From Drosophila pseudoobscura (Eukaryota; Arthropoda; Insecta; Diptera; Drosophilidae), in the NCBI RefSeq assembly GCF_009870125.1, contig NC_046679.1, positions 7,750,001-7,814,000 on the forward strand: a stretch of DNA of 64,000 nt. The letters are read 5' to 3'. Shown in pieces: positions 25,282 to 36,600 of this stretch. Under the pieces are notes generated by a model. The model did not search any database. It saw only the letters and a program-made list of their open reading frames with translations, and was not told where the DNA came from. The number at the start of each line of letters is the position of its first letter. The first letter of the stretch is position 1. A program made the position numbers and the translations under genes.

Positions 25282-25720
25282 CTAAGCTACGCTGTGAAAG
25301 TGAGCGAGAGAGAGAGAGAGAGTGCTGGAAACAGTCTGGCCCAAAAAATAGGTCTTCCATTGTCTACCATATAGAATAAAGCTGAATTGTTGGTTCCACA
25401 CTGGTTCTATCTGCTAAGCTACGCTGTGAAAGTGTGAGAGAAAGAGTGGCCCAAAAAAATAGGTCTTCCATTATCTACCATATAAAATGCAACTGAATAG
25501 TTGGTTCCACACGATAATACCCGGAACCACTATAGTATTTACATCCATCTGCTAAGCTGCGCTGTGAAAGGGAGAGAGAGAGATAGAGAGTGCTGGAAAC
25601 AGTCTGTCCCAAAAAATAGGTCTTCCAATAACACCCGGAACCACTATAGTATTTACATCCATCTGCTAAGCTACGCTGTGGAAGAGAGAGAGAGAGAGTG
25701 TCCTCCCATTATCTACCATA
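25282..25720. repeat. Tandem array with units of 114-138 bp sharing the CTAAGCTACGCTGTGAAAG core
   Basis: CTAAGCTRCGCTGTG starts at 25282, 25414, 25552 and 25666. Each is followed by a GA microsatellite and then by shared blocks (GGAAACAGTCTG, CCCAAAAAATAGGTCTTCCA, TCTACCATATA, GGTTCCACAC, CCACTATAGTATTTACATCC) in variable combination. The core resembles that of the array at 1463-1990. Confidence 0.88.
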
Positions 25721-28700
25721 TAAAATGCTCTTTAAACCGCAAAATCCGCCCCTCGGTTACTGGCTCTGGATCTGGCCGGGCCAGTGGTTATGGAGTTATG
25801 GATGCGGTTACATCGTTGCCTTATTGGATAAAGTTATTAATGCACTTAACCGAAGCCTTTTTGCATAAATTTGAGTACGAGTATTAATTGACTGCCGCCC
25901 GAAAGTGGGGCGTGGTCCGGCGAAAAACAAACAACTGTGGGCATTGGTCCAGTAAATTATAATTAATATTACACACAGTCACACAGATACACGGATACGT
26001 GTATTCAGATACATTTTTTAAAGACACACACATGCTGTTACCGTTTATGCTGAAAGGGTTTTCGTGTGTTTTTTCCATGAATCAAGTTAATTTTCCCTTA
26101 ATTCCGTTACTGCGCGGATTATGAATGGGAATATGTTGCTCTTTTATGGGGGTTACAAATTGTAAGGAACCATTTTCAGGCTGGCTTTTCAAAGTACATT
26201 CACGTGGGATACGATGCTCATTAAGGCCCATGAAACGTGGCACCCTGGAGTCCTGGGTGCATGACCCCCGCCCCGCAGGAAAGTTTCGGTTGTAACTCAC
26301 AAATAGACAAAATAATATTGATTGGAGTTAATGATCTGACATTTACAATAAATTGAACGCATTTACAGCTACCCGACAGGTATTAATCGATTGTACTTCG
26401 TGCGTGTACAGAAATTTCTGATTTCTTAAGTGCTTAGAGTAAAAGTAAAGGTTAAACTGATTCCTTTTGGGTTGTTACATTCCACCCTCGCTCATTCGAA
26501 ACAGAAGTGTCCTTTTACCTATGGGAAATTCGTACTGCGAATCAGCGTCATTCGCATCCCTTGACGAATATGCCCGAGGGAAACAGGGCTATAAATCACT
26601 TTTGTGCGACTGAGAACGCAGAGACACACAGGATAAACATTTTTGAATTAAAACGAAATGAATGAATATTAAAACAAATGTTCTCATTTAGAAGCACAAA
26701 AGTAATATACACCTAATTCTGTTTTTACACGGTAGATTGGTTCCTGAAAAAAAAACCATTTTTTTAAATAAAATTAAAAAAAATAGAAAAATAAAAAAAA
26801 AATAAATAAATAAAAAAAAATAAATAAATAAAAATAAATAAATAAAAAAAAATAAAAATAAAAATAAAAAAAAGTGTAAAAGTATATAAATAAATATAAA
26901 AATTTAAGTTCGTTTTACAATTTCCACTCTCCGAGAACATCTTTTGGTCTAAATTTGAAAATCTAAGTGGGAGTATTCGAATTTTTCTCTTTGTGTAGAA
27001 ATCTCACTAATTGTATTGTAACTTTCTTTTTAATCATTTTTCATAAATTTCCTGAGTCAGTTTTAGTTAAATATATAGTATTTTTAAGCTTTTAGCTTTG
27101 TGTCATCGGAATATAAAGCTAAAGTTTTCATTTTGTAGAGAACCCCCCACAGATATAGGGGTAAAGATTATATGTATTGTGAAATTTATTCGCTAGTAAA
27201 TTGCCACTTCACGCGCGAAAAAACAAAAATCGGTTTCTGTTTGTCCGCTAACTACCAGTAAATCCTCGCAGAAAAACCAACCAATTTTGAAATCTTTCGA
27301 TCTATCAATTCGAAATGACAAAGCGGGGAAATATTGCATATCAATGTCACTCCCCCCCGCCGCCCCTTTCCAGGGGGTGGACTCTTTTCAACTGTTTCGG
27401 CAATCAGAATTCATCCATTGGTGGCCTGAATTTTTCAGCGCACCAGAACAATGGTTACGCCCCACAAACAAAGCACCTCTCGCACTCTTTTCAGGGGGGG
27501 GAGGGGGACCTCCAGAAGAGCGAAAGTCGGATTTGGGGTATCTAAATAAATGGCCAAATATTTCCAAATGAAAATATGTTAATTACCAAACGAAGGCCAG
27601 ATTGGATCTGTCTTATAAGCAGAATCCCCCTTTCCCCTGCCCCCTCCAGAATTCTGTGTCAAATCAAAGCGAAAAGACAATATCATAAAACTATTTCAAC
27701 AGCCATAATAATAATAAAAACAACGACTGAATGTGCGCCATGCCATGCCAGAAGCTAGAAGCTGAATCGATGGGGTTACCCCCCTGCAGCAGGGTGGGGC
27801 AGGGATTGGGGGGTGGGGTAGGGGCGTATGTTTGTGTTTGTTTGGGGTTTGGGGGCGGTGGGAGTGGGAGCGGGTGGAGGGGGCGGGGGGAGGCAGAGAC
27901 CACACAAACAGCAAGCAATTTTCATATTTTTGGCGCAACGAAACGCAGGAAACGGCAAACAGAGTGCAAAGAGAGATGGAAGAGAAGAGCCACAAAAGAG
28001 ACAGAGAATGAAAGAGCTACCGTAAGCCACAAAGGCAAAGAGAGAGACAGAGAGAGAGAGAGAGGAGAGAGAGAACAAAAGACAGATGAGAAGCCATTGC
28101 CCAGAGGCGGAAGGGGGGACACAAAAAAAAAAAGAGTAGTAGAGGGGTAGAGAACTCCCTTCCCTGTTTTAGAGAGAGAGAGAGAGAGAGAGAACAAAGA
28201 GCAAACTTTTGTCGCCAGACAACATTATTCGACAGCTTTTGTATGTCCTTGTATACCCCCTTTTGGGGGGGTGGGGGTGGGGGTGGTTATGCATCAAAAG
28301 TAGACGCGCACATTGCAAATCCTCTAAAGTACTCGAGTATCTGTTTGTCCAGCTACAGATTTCCACTGTGTTGACTGTTCGACTGTTGAGGCAAATCCAG
28401 ATGCCAGATTCCAGATTATTTCTCCCTGAATCCATCTCCATCTGCATCGTATGCTGAGATTTCTTGGTAAGAAAACCCGCAAAACCCGCACCTTGTGGAA
28501 ACGGGTGTGTCTGTTCACCTAGGGGACATTTGTACAACAATGGACCGCACCATTCCATGAAGATACATATTAAAGACCTCTTTGTCGGTCTCTTCTTATA
28601 TTCCAAAATGTATAATTCGTTTCAACTCCGATTTTTGTACCCTAAAAATGTATTTAAAATTTAGTCCAAGTCTCCTTTCTCACAGTACCTCTCTCAAGGG

Positions 28701-30000
28701 TATCTCCTATCATTTACAAACTTTTTCTTCTGATTTTGTATTCTTTTACTCAGTTTTTCCAGCTGTCAACCATTTCGAATGTTTATTTTCACTTTATTTC
28801 TGTTATATTAAAAAAAAAAACGAGAAATGTCGCTACAGAGGAGGTGACAGACATCGACAGCAGCCAAGAGCAGCTGTGAGCATCGTGTCGCCGCCTCATT
28901 GACGTTATAATCAAAAATCGTATGACGTTCTAGTTCTATTTGGCGAAAGCGTTCAGCCAAGAGTTCTTGAGATTCGGCAGATGGGATGTGGGATGTGGGA
29001 GGTGGACTGTGGGATGCGGAGACACACACAGAGATGTGTGGCCAAAGCCAAGCCGCCCGCCAGGCAGCCAGGCAGCCAGCCATCAATGTAGGTCAGTCCG
29101 AAAATAAATTGAAGAAACGAATTCAAGTAAATAGTATGAAATAAACAGGAAAAAGATACGGGTTGCGTGAGCTGATGGACTGCAGGCATACCCTACAAGG
29201 TGGGAGATTGAAATTTAAGCAGAGGGGCGCTGCCGCATGACGCGCCATACGCGTTATTATAACAGAAATAGGTATTTATACGGAAGAGATTACAATTTGT
29301 ATTTGTTGAAACATAATTTGAATAGACAAAGCAAATAAAATAATAAATATAAAAAATACTATAAATACAAAAATATAAAAAATATAACAAAAATATTAAT
29401 ACAAAAAATAAAACAGATTAAAAAAAGTAAAAAAAAATTGAAAAAAAATAAATAGGGATATAAACACAGGTATAAATAGGTATTTTAAACATTAAATATA
29501 AATTAAATTATGAAAAAAATATATTTTTTTTGTCAATATGACAAAAATTAGTTTTTTGTAAACGAGAGAAAAGAAGAAGAAAAATCTACAAAAAACATCA
29601 GAGAGAACTGCCTTTGATATTGATAGGTAATAATTGAAAGAGGATTGAAAGAAATATAGAAATTTTTAAATTTAATTTACATTATTATATTTATTAAGAT
29701 TTCCATTGCAATTTGTAATTTAATTATTATTATTATTTTCTATAATTCTTCAAAAAACCCTTTTGCCTTATTATCCCCTTGCCTAATACACCCCAAATGC
29801 ATGTCTGCCCACACTTACAGGGTAGCTGATGCCACTGTCGTCGCTGAGTAAAGCTCATTGACGACAGCCTCAAGCGTGGTCCTTCTCCTTCGCTTTCGTC
29901 GTTGCCATCAGCGCCTTTTTGGTCGTTGAGGAAAAATTGCAGCCACTCTTGCACGAAGAAGAAAGTTAGGGCCTTGGGCGAAAGAATGGTCTACGGCTAG
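25721..30000. other. Non-coding stretch with AAAT-type microsatellite, G-rich block and GA runs
   Basis: An AAAT/AATA-rich low-complexity tract spans about 26750-26875. A strongly G-rich block lies at 27791-27893. GA runs lie at 28042-28075 and 28171-28194. G runs lie at 28264-28286. The interval 29320-29740 is AT-rich. Elements related to the 24.5-kb array occur at about 26513 and 28505. No gene recognised. Confidence 0.5.
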
Positions 30001-33000
30001 GGCTAGGGCTAGGGCTGGGGTAAAAGTTTTATTGCCAAGGCGTGTATATGCTGGTGGGCGTGACTGGCAATGCAGCAAATGGATTAAGAGACGCCACTAG
30101 ATGCAGCAGCAGCAGCGGCAGCAGAACCAAAAAAAGTGCCAAAAAGAAGGAGTCCAGAGACCAGAGACCAGAAGCAGATGCAGCAGCCGTGGCAGTGGCA
30201 ATACTCAGACGACAAATGCGTAAGCCTTGAATTGCTTTTCCTCAGATGGAACCTCTCTCCTCCGAAAGGGGGGAGTGGCAGGGCAGAGAGAGGGAGAGAG
30301 ATCTGCTCTATAAACAAGTGTTGATAGCAGATTTTGAGCACGCCCCAAGGCAAAGCCAAAGCCAAAGCAAACCAAATCAACTGCTGAAAAGCAGCTTGCT
30401 TAAATGGGATTACATCAAATTTTGTGGTTTCCCAGCTACGGCTACAGTGGGGCAGGACAGTGGCAGTGGCAGTGGGGGGGGCAGTGGGGCAGGACAGGCT
30501 GCACTTCGAGCACTTTTCAATAGGGCGCATTGATACTCGGTAGTTGAATTTGTCGAGCAACTTCTTGCAGCTGCCTTCGAGCTGATTGCGCGATTTGTTT
30601 GCTGATTTGTTGGTTTACAATAAGTTTTCGCGTTGGCCACAAAATGGGGATTGGGGGGCGGTCCAATTATGTTTGCTTTGAGGCACTTCCGAATGCGTAA
30701 CAGCTGGACAGGACTCTACCCCGCCTCCATACCATACGCCCCCTCTTTGGTTTTGTGTCTCATTTCGAGTTAATTAATTTCACAGCAGCCGCAAGCCAGG
30801 GGGTGGGGGGCAGGGGGGTCCAACCAAAACACGGATCATATAATTAATCAAAGCCTTCTGCTGATGGCCATGTCGGTGGCGGCCGTGGGTTGCGGGTTAG
30901 CGGTAATCACGCTCCACAGGATTATGCATGCAGCATTAATTTGAGAGCTCCTCTGAGCTCCACTCTGGGGCGCCGCTAATTGATAAGGTTCACAATGGAT
31001 ACAGCCGCGAGCAGACCCAAAGAGCCCGCAGGGCTGGCAGGTGTAGTCGAGTGCACTCGTCTTGTGGTTCCCCCCAGTGGTTGAAAAGTTTCGCCATTTA
31101 ATGAGAGGTGGGGATTAAATTTAAAGCTACAACTATTATCTATACATACCCTTCGTGTATCTTATCTTTGTGGTATTTAATTGAAAGAAAACACACACAA
31201 TTCTATCATTGAGAATGTATCCGTTCGCTTATGGGAAATTCGTGCAACGAATCAATGTCATTGGAGAATGGAACAGTGGAATGTGGAACGTGGAACGTTT
31301 AATGCCCCAGTGGCTTCTTTAGGGTTCGACTGTACTTTGAATCCCTTCCGGCTAAATAAATATTATCTACTGATAGATAAATGATACAACCCTGATTCAT
31401 CTGATCTAGTCGCTCTGGCAAACAGTTTAGATTAACCAAATTGCTCTGTGAAATAAATAACATAAACAACATACGACGAGTACCTAGTATAAACTGTCGT
31501 ATTTATGTTAAGTGGCAACGTTTTGCATACACTTGGCCCAAGTTGTCAGCCCCATTCCCATCCTTAACCCCATCCATCTCCAGTTTCAATTTCCATCCCA
31601 GGCATCAAGTGAGTGAGAACGACAACAGTCAGTCGAGAGAGAGAGAGAGAGACATTAAAGTTGTTCAAAGTCGTTTTAAGGAGCTCAGCTATAAAGAAGC
31701 CCCCCCAATGGTTTCTTTGTTAATTTTATAAAGTTATTTGTTCAAGGATTTCTAGGAGACGGCAACAATTATCTTTTGAGAACTGTAATTATTTCTAGAC
31801 ATTCAATTAAGGGTAATTATATCCTATATTTAAATCTAAAATAATCCCATTATTGGGTACCGTATTGATCGCTTGATCCTACCCTATCTTTCGCCTCTTT
31901 CTCTTTTATTTATTTATTTTTCTGGCTTTTCGCCCCTCCATTTATCAACGAAATAGCATTACAGCCACGCCCACAGTTACTGCCTTCTTTCCGTTTTTTT
32001 CGTTCCCCTCCCCTCCCCTAGAGCTCACGCAAACTTCCGGCTCAAAAGTGACGGCCCGCCGCAGCACAAAACAAATGCAATTTCGTTGCAACAACAGACA
32101 CGCGACCGACTGCTACTGCTGCCATCGGACATTTGGGGCAGGCAGGGATTTTGTGGCACTTAATCAGGGCTAAACACTGTCACGCCCACGGGAGTAACGG
32201 GAAACGGGAATCGCCCCAAAAGACCCGAAATTGTGTCTGGGGGCAGGGCCCCCCCCGCACATGCCCCATGGAAGGGCATAGCGTGCGCCATATGGTTGCC
32301 AGAACTATCCTTGACCTTATTATTCTTCGGCTTTTTCCCCTTGGCAGGCACAGAAAGTACGCCAGGCATGCCCGTGCGGCAGGAACAGGGGGCAAGGTGG
32401 TGGAGGAGCACTGCTGAAATGTCATTAACGCCAGCAGCGTGATATCACAGGTGAGCGAACCAGCGAACGACGAGTCGTGAGCGTGGGCGTGGGCGTGGAC
32501 GAGCTTGCTGCAACGTCAAACGTGTGGATTTAGTGGCATATTTCGCTCAAAATGAGGCAGAGGCAGAGGCTGAGGCGACAGCTAAACGTCGCCTAAATGT
32601 GCGCTCGCTGGCTGCCCCAGCATTGCCCCAGCCTTGACCGATATTTGAGCGCTAAACACAAACACAAAGACTCTGCAGTAGTCACGAAAAAGAAGCATAA
32701 AATGGAGGAAGCCCCGAAACGGCAGCCGTGATACCCTGGAGAAAGGATTAATGCCGTAAAGTGTGGCTTAAGAAACGGAGCTAAACATTTTCCTTTTGTT
32801 CCGTTATTCCATCAGGCTCAAGATTTCGTTCTCGTTGCGGGCACTTTACCGAAAAATCCCTCTCTCGAAATTCAGTGCTCAAATGCATACATATTTAATG
32901 CTTACACACATACAGAAGCCGCTCACAGAGGCGCATAAAGCGTTTTAACAAATGGCATCAAATTGATTTTGCCACGCTAAGCATTTTAGGATTCCAAGCG

Positions 33001-36000
33001 AAAGACCTGCCGCTGCTTCCTCCGCACTCTTCACTCAGAAAAGCACTGCTTGCTCGTCCTCTCTCTCTCTCTCTCTCTCTCCCTTCCGCACTTTTCTCCA
33101 AAGAACCGCAAGGCAATGCCAAAAGTCTGCAGCTGCATGTACATTCGCATGTGTGTGTGTGTGTGTGTCTGTGAGCTTTGCATATTTGCCGCACTCATCA
33201 GCAGGCAGGCACTCGAATGGAGTGAAAGAGAGGGGAAGAGAGAGAAGCGTAGGTGGAGGAGAGAGAACTCTCCCATCCTTCAAGCGTTTTGCTCTTTTTA
33301 TACCCTACCTACTGTTATTTTCAGCATTTCTGACAAAACTCGATCTAGATCTGATGTATCTCAAAATTGTATAGACCTTTCTTTCTTCAAATTTATGTAA
33401 ATTTCCATGTACCCCACACAATCGAAACTGTAGTTTTGCTAGGGTATTTAAAGCCTCGTTGCCAATTTCTTGCTGCTTTTTGCTGTGACTTATTTTATTT
33501 GCATATCCACCGCCCAATGGCAGCCCCATCGTATAACCCATATATGCAATACATATAAATTTGTTTTTTATATATTTGTACATACATATATTGGTGTGTG
33601 TGTGTATGTAGTTTTGTTTATGTGGCACATATGTACATACATATGTATGTATTTCGATTCGCATCTTTTTTGATGAGCGTTGCATGGCAAAGTGGCTGCA
33701 TTTTTGCCCAGATTTAAAATGATTGCATATGATGGGGCGCCCGTGATGTGTGTGGCTTGGGATGGCAGCCCTGCCCGTGGACATACATATAATTTTTTTT
33801 GCTCAACTGGACGTTGCGCTTTTCGGCGCCGCTGTTCTTTCACCTCCCCCCTTCACCTGTCAAGGCCCATCAGGCATTTGGGGTATGAGAAAATTTGCGG
33901 CAAATTGTTGGCCTCCTGTTAGCCGTTGAACTCCGAAACGAAATGCATTGGATGGCTGAGTGAACACAAACTAACCAAAGTCACACTTAATGTGCGGCGC
34001 AAAAAATGAATGACATGAATGAACTTGCAAAAATGTAAAAGCTCAATCATACATTTTCGCTCAAATTGGTTGGAAGAGTGCATTTCCTCAAGCCTTGTTT
34101 TTGTGTTCATTTCCTTGTAGATCTTTTCTTTCTTTCATTCTCTTTTGGGATATTCATTAAAGAGCTTTACACTTGAGCCGTTTCCTTTCTCTTTGAATTT
34201 GAGCTTATCTTTTGCTTTTGGTTTACCACAAGATCTGCCTTAAGAGAGTAAGCTTTTCTCTCTTTGTTGTGCACTGCATGCTCTCCTCTCCCAGAACTAA
34301 TTTCTAGTTGAGTGAATTAAGAAGGAGCTGCACTCGTCTTCTCCAAATCGATTTCAATTAGTAAATTCTTTTCAGCACCAGCAAGGAACTGCCTTTTAAT
34401 AATACCACTTTCCCGTAATTGCATTGCATTGCAAATTTCCAGCTCGTAAATTTTCTTCTATGCTCTCCTTTGAAAGGGGGGGGGGGGGGGGGGCAAAAAA
34501 CCATTTGAAGAATTCACAATAAATACTTCTAAACGCTTCACTTAAGAGCCAAAGCGATTTCTTTCTCTCTCTCTCTCAGTGGCAGGGGCAGTGCCAGTGC
34601 CAGTGCCAGTCCCTGACCCAATACCCCCATCCGACTTAATAATGCGCATAAAAATGCATTCCAGGCATCCTATCCGTGTCCTGCTGCGGTTCACGTCCAG
34701 CTCAAGCTCAGAAGAAGAAGCCTTAAGAAATGTATACAAGCAAGACGGAGACGGAGGCGGGGTTGGGGCCAGGCGAGGCGGATGGCAAAATTCCATTCCA
34801 GGCAGCTCCTTGAACTTTATGGCCAGGATAAAAGCAACAAAAGACATGAGAGGCAACAAAAGCATGTCGATGCCTGACTGCACATCCCTCTCAACTCTCT
34901 CACATATGCACACTGATGCACACCAACAACTCATCTCAGCGACTTCTACTTCGCTGCTTGACTGACAACAGACTGCGGAAAAATGCATCAAAGACGACCG
35001 GAGGAAGGGGGCTCTAGATACCCTTTGAAATGCAGTTGTAAAACATTCAACTTAAAGGAAAACTCAAACGTATTGCACTTAATGAGGGCTCAAATTCTTT
35101 TGTCTCTGCAGACCAAATTCTGATCGAAGTCAGAGCAACCCAGAGCAGGAAGGGTATATGAAAGAGCAAGGAACGGTTTCTGAGCATTTCAGCAAATCCA
35201 TGTGCAGATGCATATGTGTGTGTACGGATTTCATTAAGCCCACAAGCAACGGGAGAGGCAAAGCTGAGGCCAAGTCGGGTGCAGCCACTCAAGTCTCCCG
35301 GCAGGCACCTCAACGAGCTAACAAAGTGCAGGTGAAAGATCCTCAAGAGAGCGTTGGCAAGCAAAACCAAGAGAGAGGCAGAGATAGACCAAGATAGAGA
35401 GATTGGTACAGCTGGGACAGCTCTCAAGAGTGTTTGTTTCTATGGTAGCATTTGTGTGGGTGGGCAATGCATGCAGCGGTTTGCTTCTGTAATATTTAAG
35501 TAAAATATTTTGCCGAGTAACATTTTTCTAAGACGTAAGTAGGTCATCTATCCTGGTGCTCTCTTCCGCCTCCCTTGATATGCACTCAAAAATGCAATTT
35601 ATTTGAAGGATTCCAAAGAGAGGCGAAAATATAGAAGAGCTGGAAGCTTTTATCACACCAAAAAAAAAAAAAACGCTGACGTCGGCGTAAACACAATTCT
35701 CTTTAGGCAAATCAAATTAAAATCAATTAAAATTAACAAGCAGAGCAGCCGGCAGAAACAGACGACCCCACATCGCACCTCACCCTAACCCACCCCACTG
35801 TGACACCCCACCCCATAGTACCCAACCTAACCGCAGCAAAGCGAAAGCAGCGAAGTCAACGTCAGCGTCGACTGCGCTGCGACATGCCAAGCACATGAAT
35901 CATGCAATTTTTGGGCACTTCTTCTTGCTCTTCTTCGTGTTTGTTGGTGGCGGCTCTTCTTCTGTTTCTTCTTCACTTCGTTGTTGTTGTTGTTGTTGCT

Positions 36001-36600
36001 GCTTTTGCGGTAAAGGTGCGGCAATGAGCAAATTGAGACGTAGTGAAAATTCGTTGATAAGCGCAGACTTTAAGGCAGCCAAAGGCCCCCCCACTCGACT
36101 TGCAGAGAGGTGGAGTGACACAGTCAAGAAAAAAACACGAGTGCGAGCGAGAGAAAGATATGTGAGAGTTCAGGTGAGGCACCCAATTGTTTGCAAATAT
36201 TTACAGGCACCTTATCGGCACGTATACTCGTACGAGTGTATGCATGAGGAGATGTGCACACATACAAATAGCCAAGACAAAGTCAAGCACCGTTTTGGTG
36301 CTTATCGATCGGCTACAGTGGTCCCTCAGAAGTTCAAGCACCTCTATTCCAAAGATTTTGACCATTACCTACCTACATGAAAAACTCGAGTTCTTAGCTG
36401 TAATTCTGAGCATTCGGACAGTCAAGCTTATCATGTTTGTTACTTCATGTCTTCTGTACCTAATTGTCCTGTACTGATATGCGAATGACCACTGTGTAGG
36501 ATTTTGTTTGCAGAGAGTACGAGGGGAAGAGAGTAAGAGGGCGGCAGTTGACTCACCGCATCGCTTATAACGGGCCCACTCACTCATTTATCGCTGCCCA
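30001..36600. other. Non-coding stretch with microsatellites and an 18-G homopolymer
   Basis: Contains GGCTAG repeats (about 29996-30019), a relative of the 24.5-kb repeat at about 31213-31255, CT and TG microsatellites (33060-33082, 33151-33170), TATG/CATA runs (33580-33652), an uninterrupted run of 18 G at 34476-34493, and TTG repeats (about 35979-36000). No gene recognised. Confidence 0.5.

Noticed and set aside
29996..30019. GGCTAG repeats as telomere-like sequence
   Set aside because: Only about four units. Drosophila telomeres are made of retrotransposons, not simple repeats.
35895..36380. 161-codon plus-strand ORF with poly-Cys
   Set aside because: Driven by a TTG/TGT repeat; the downstream part has no recognisable similarity.
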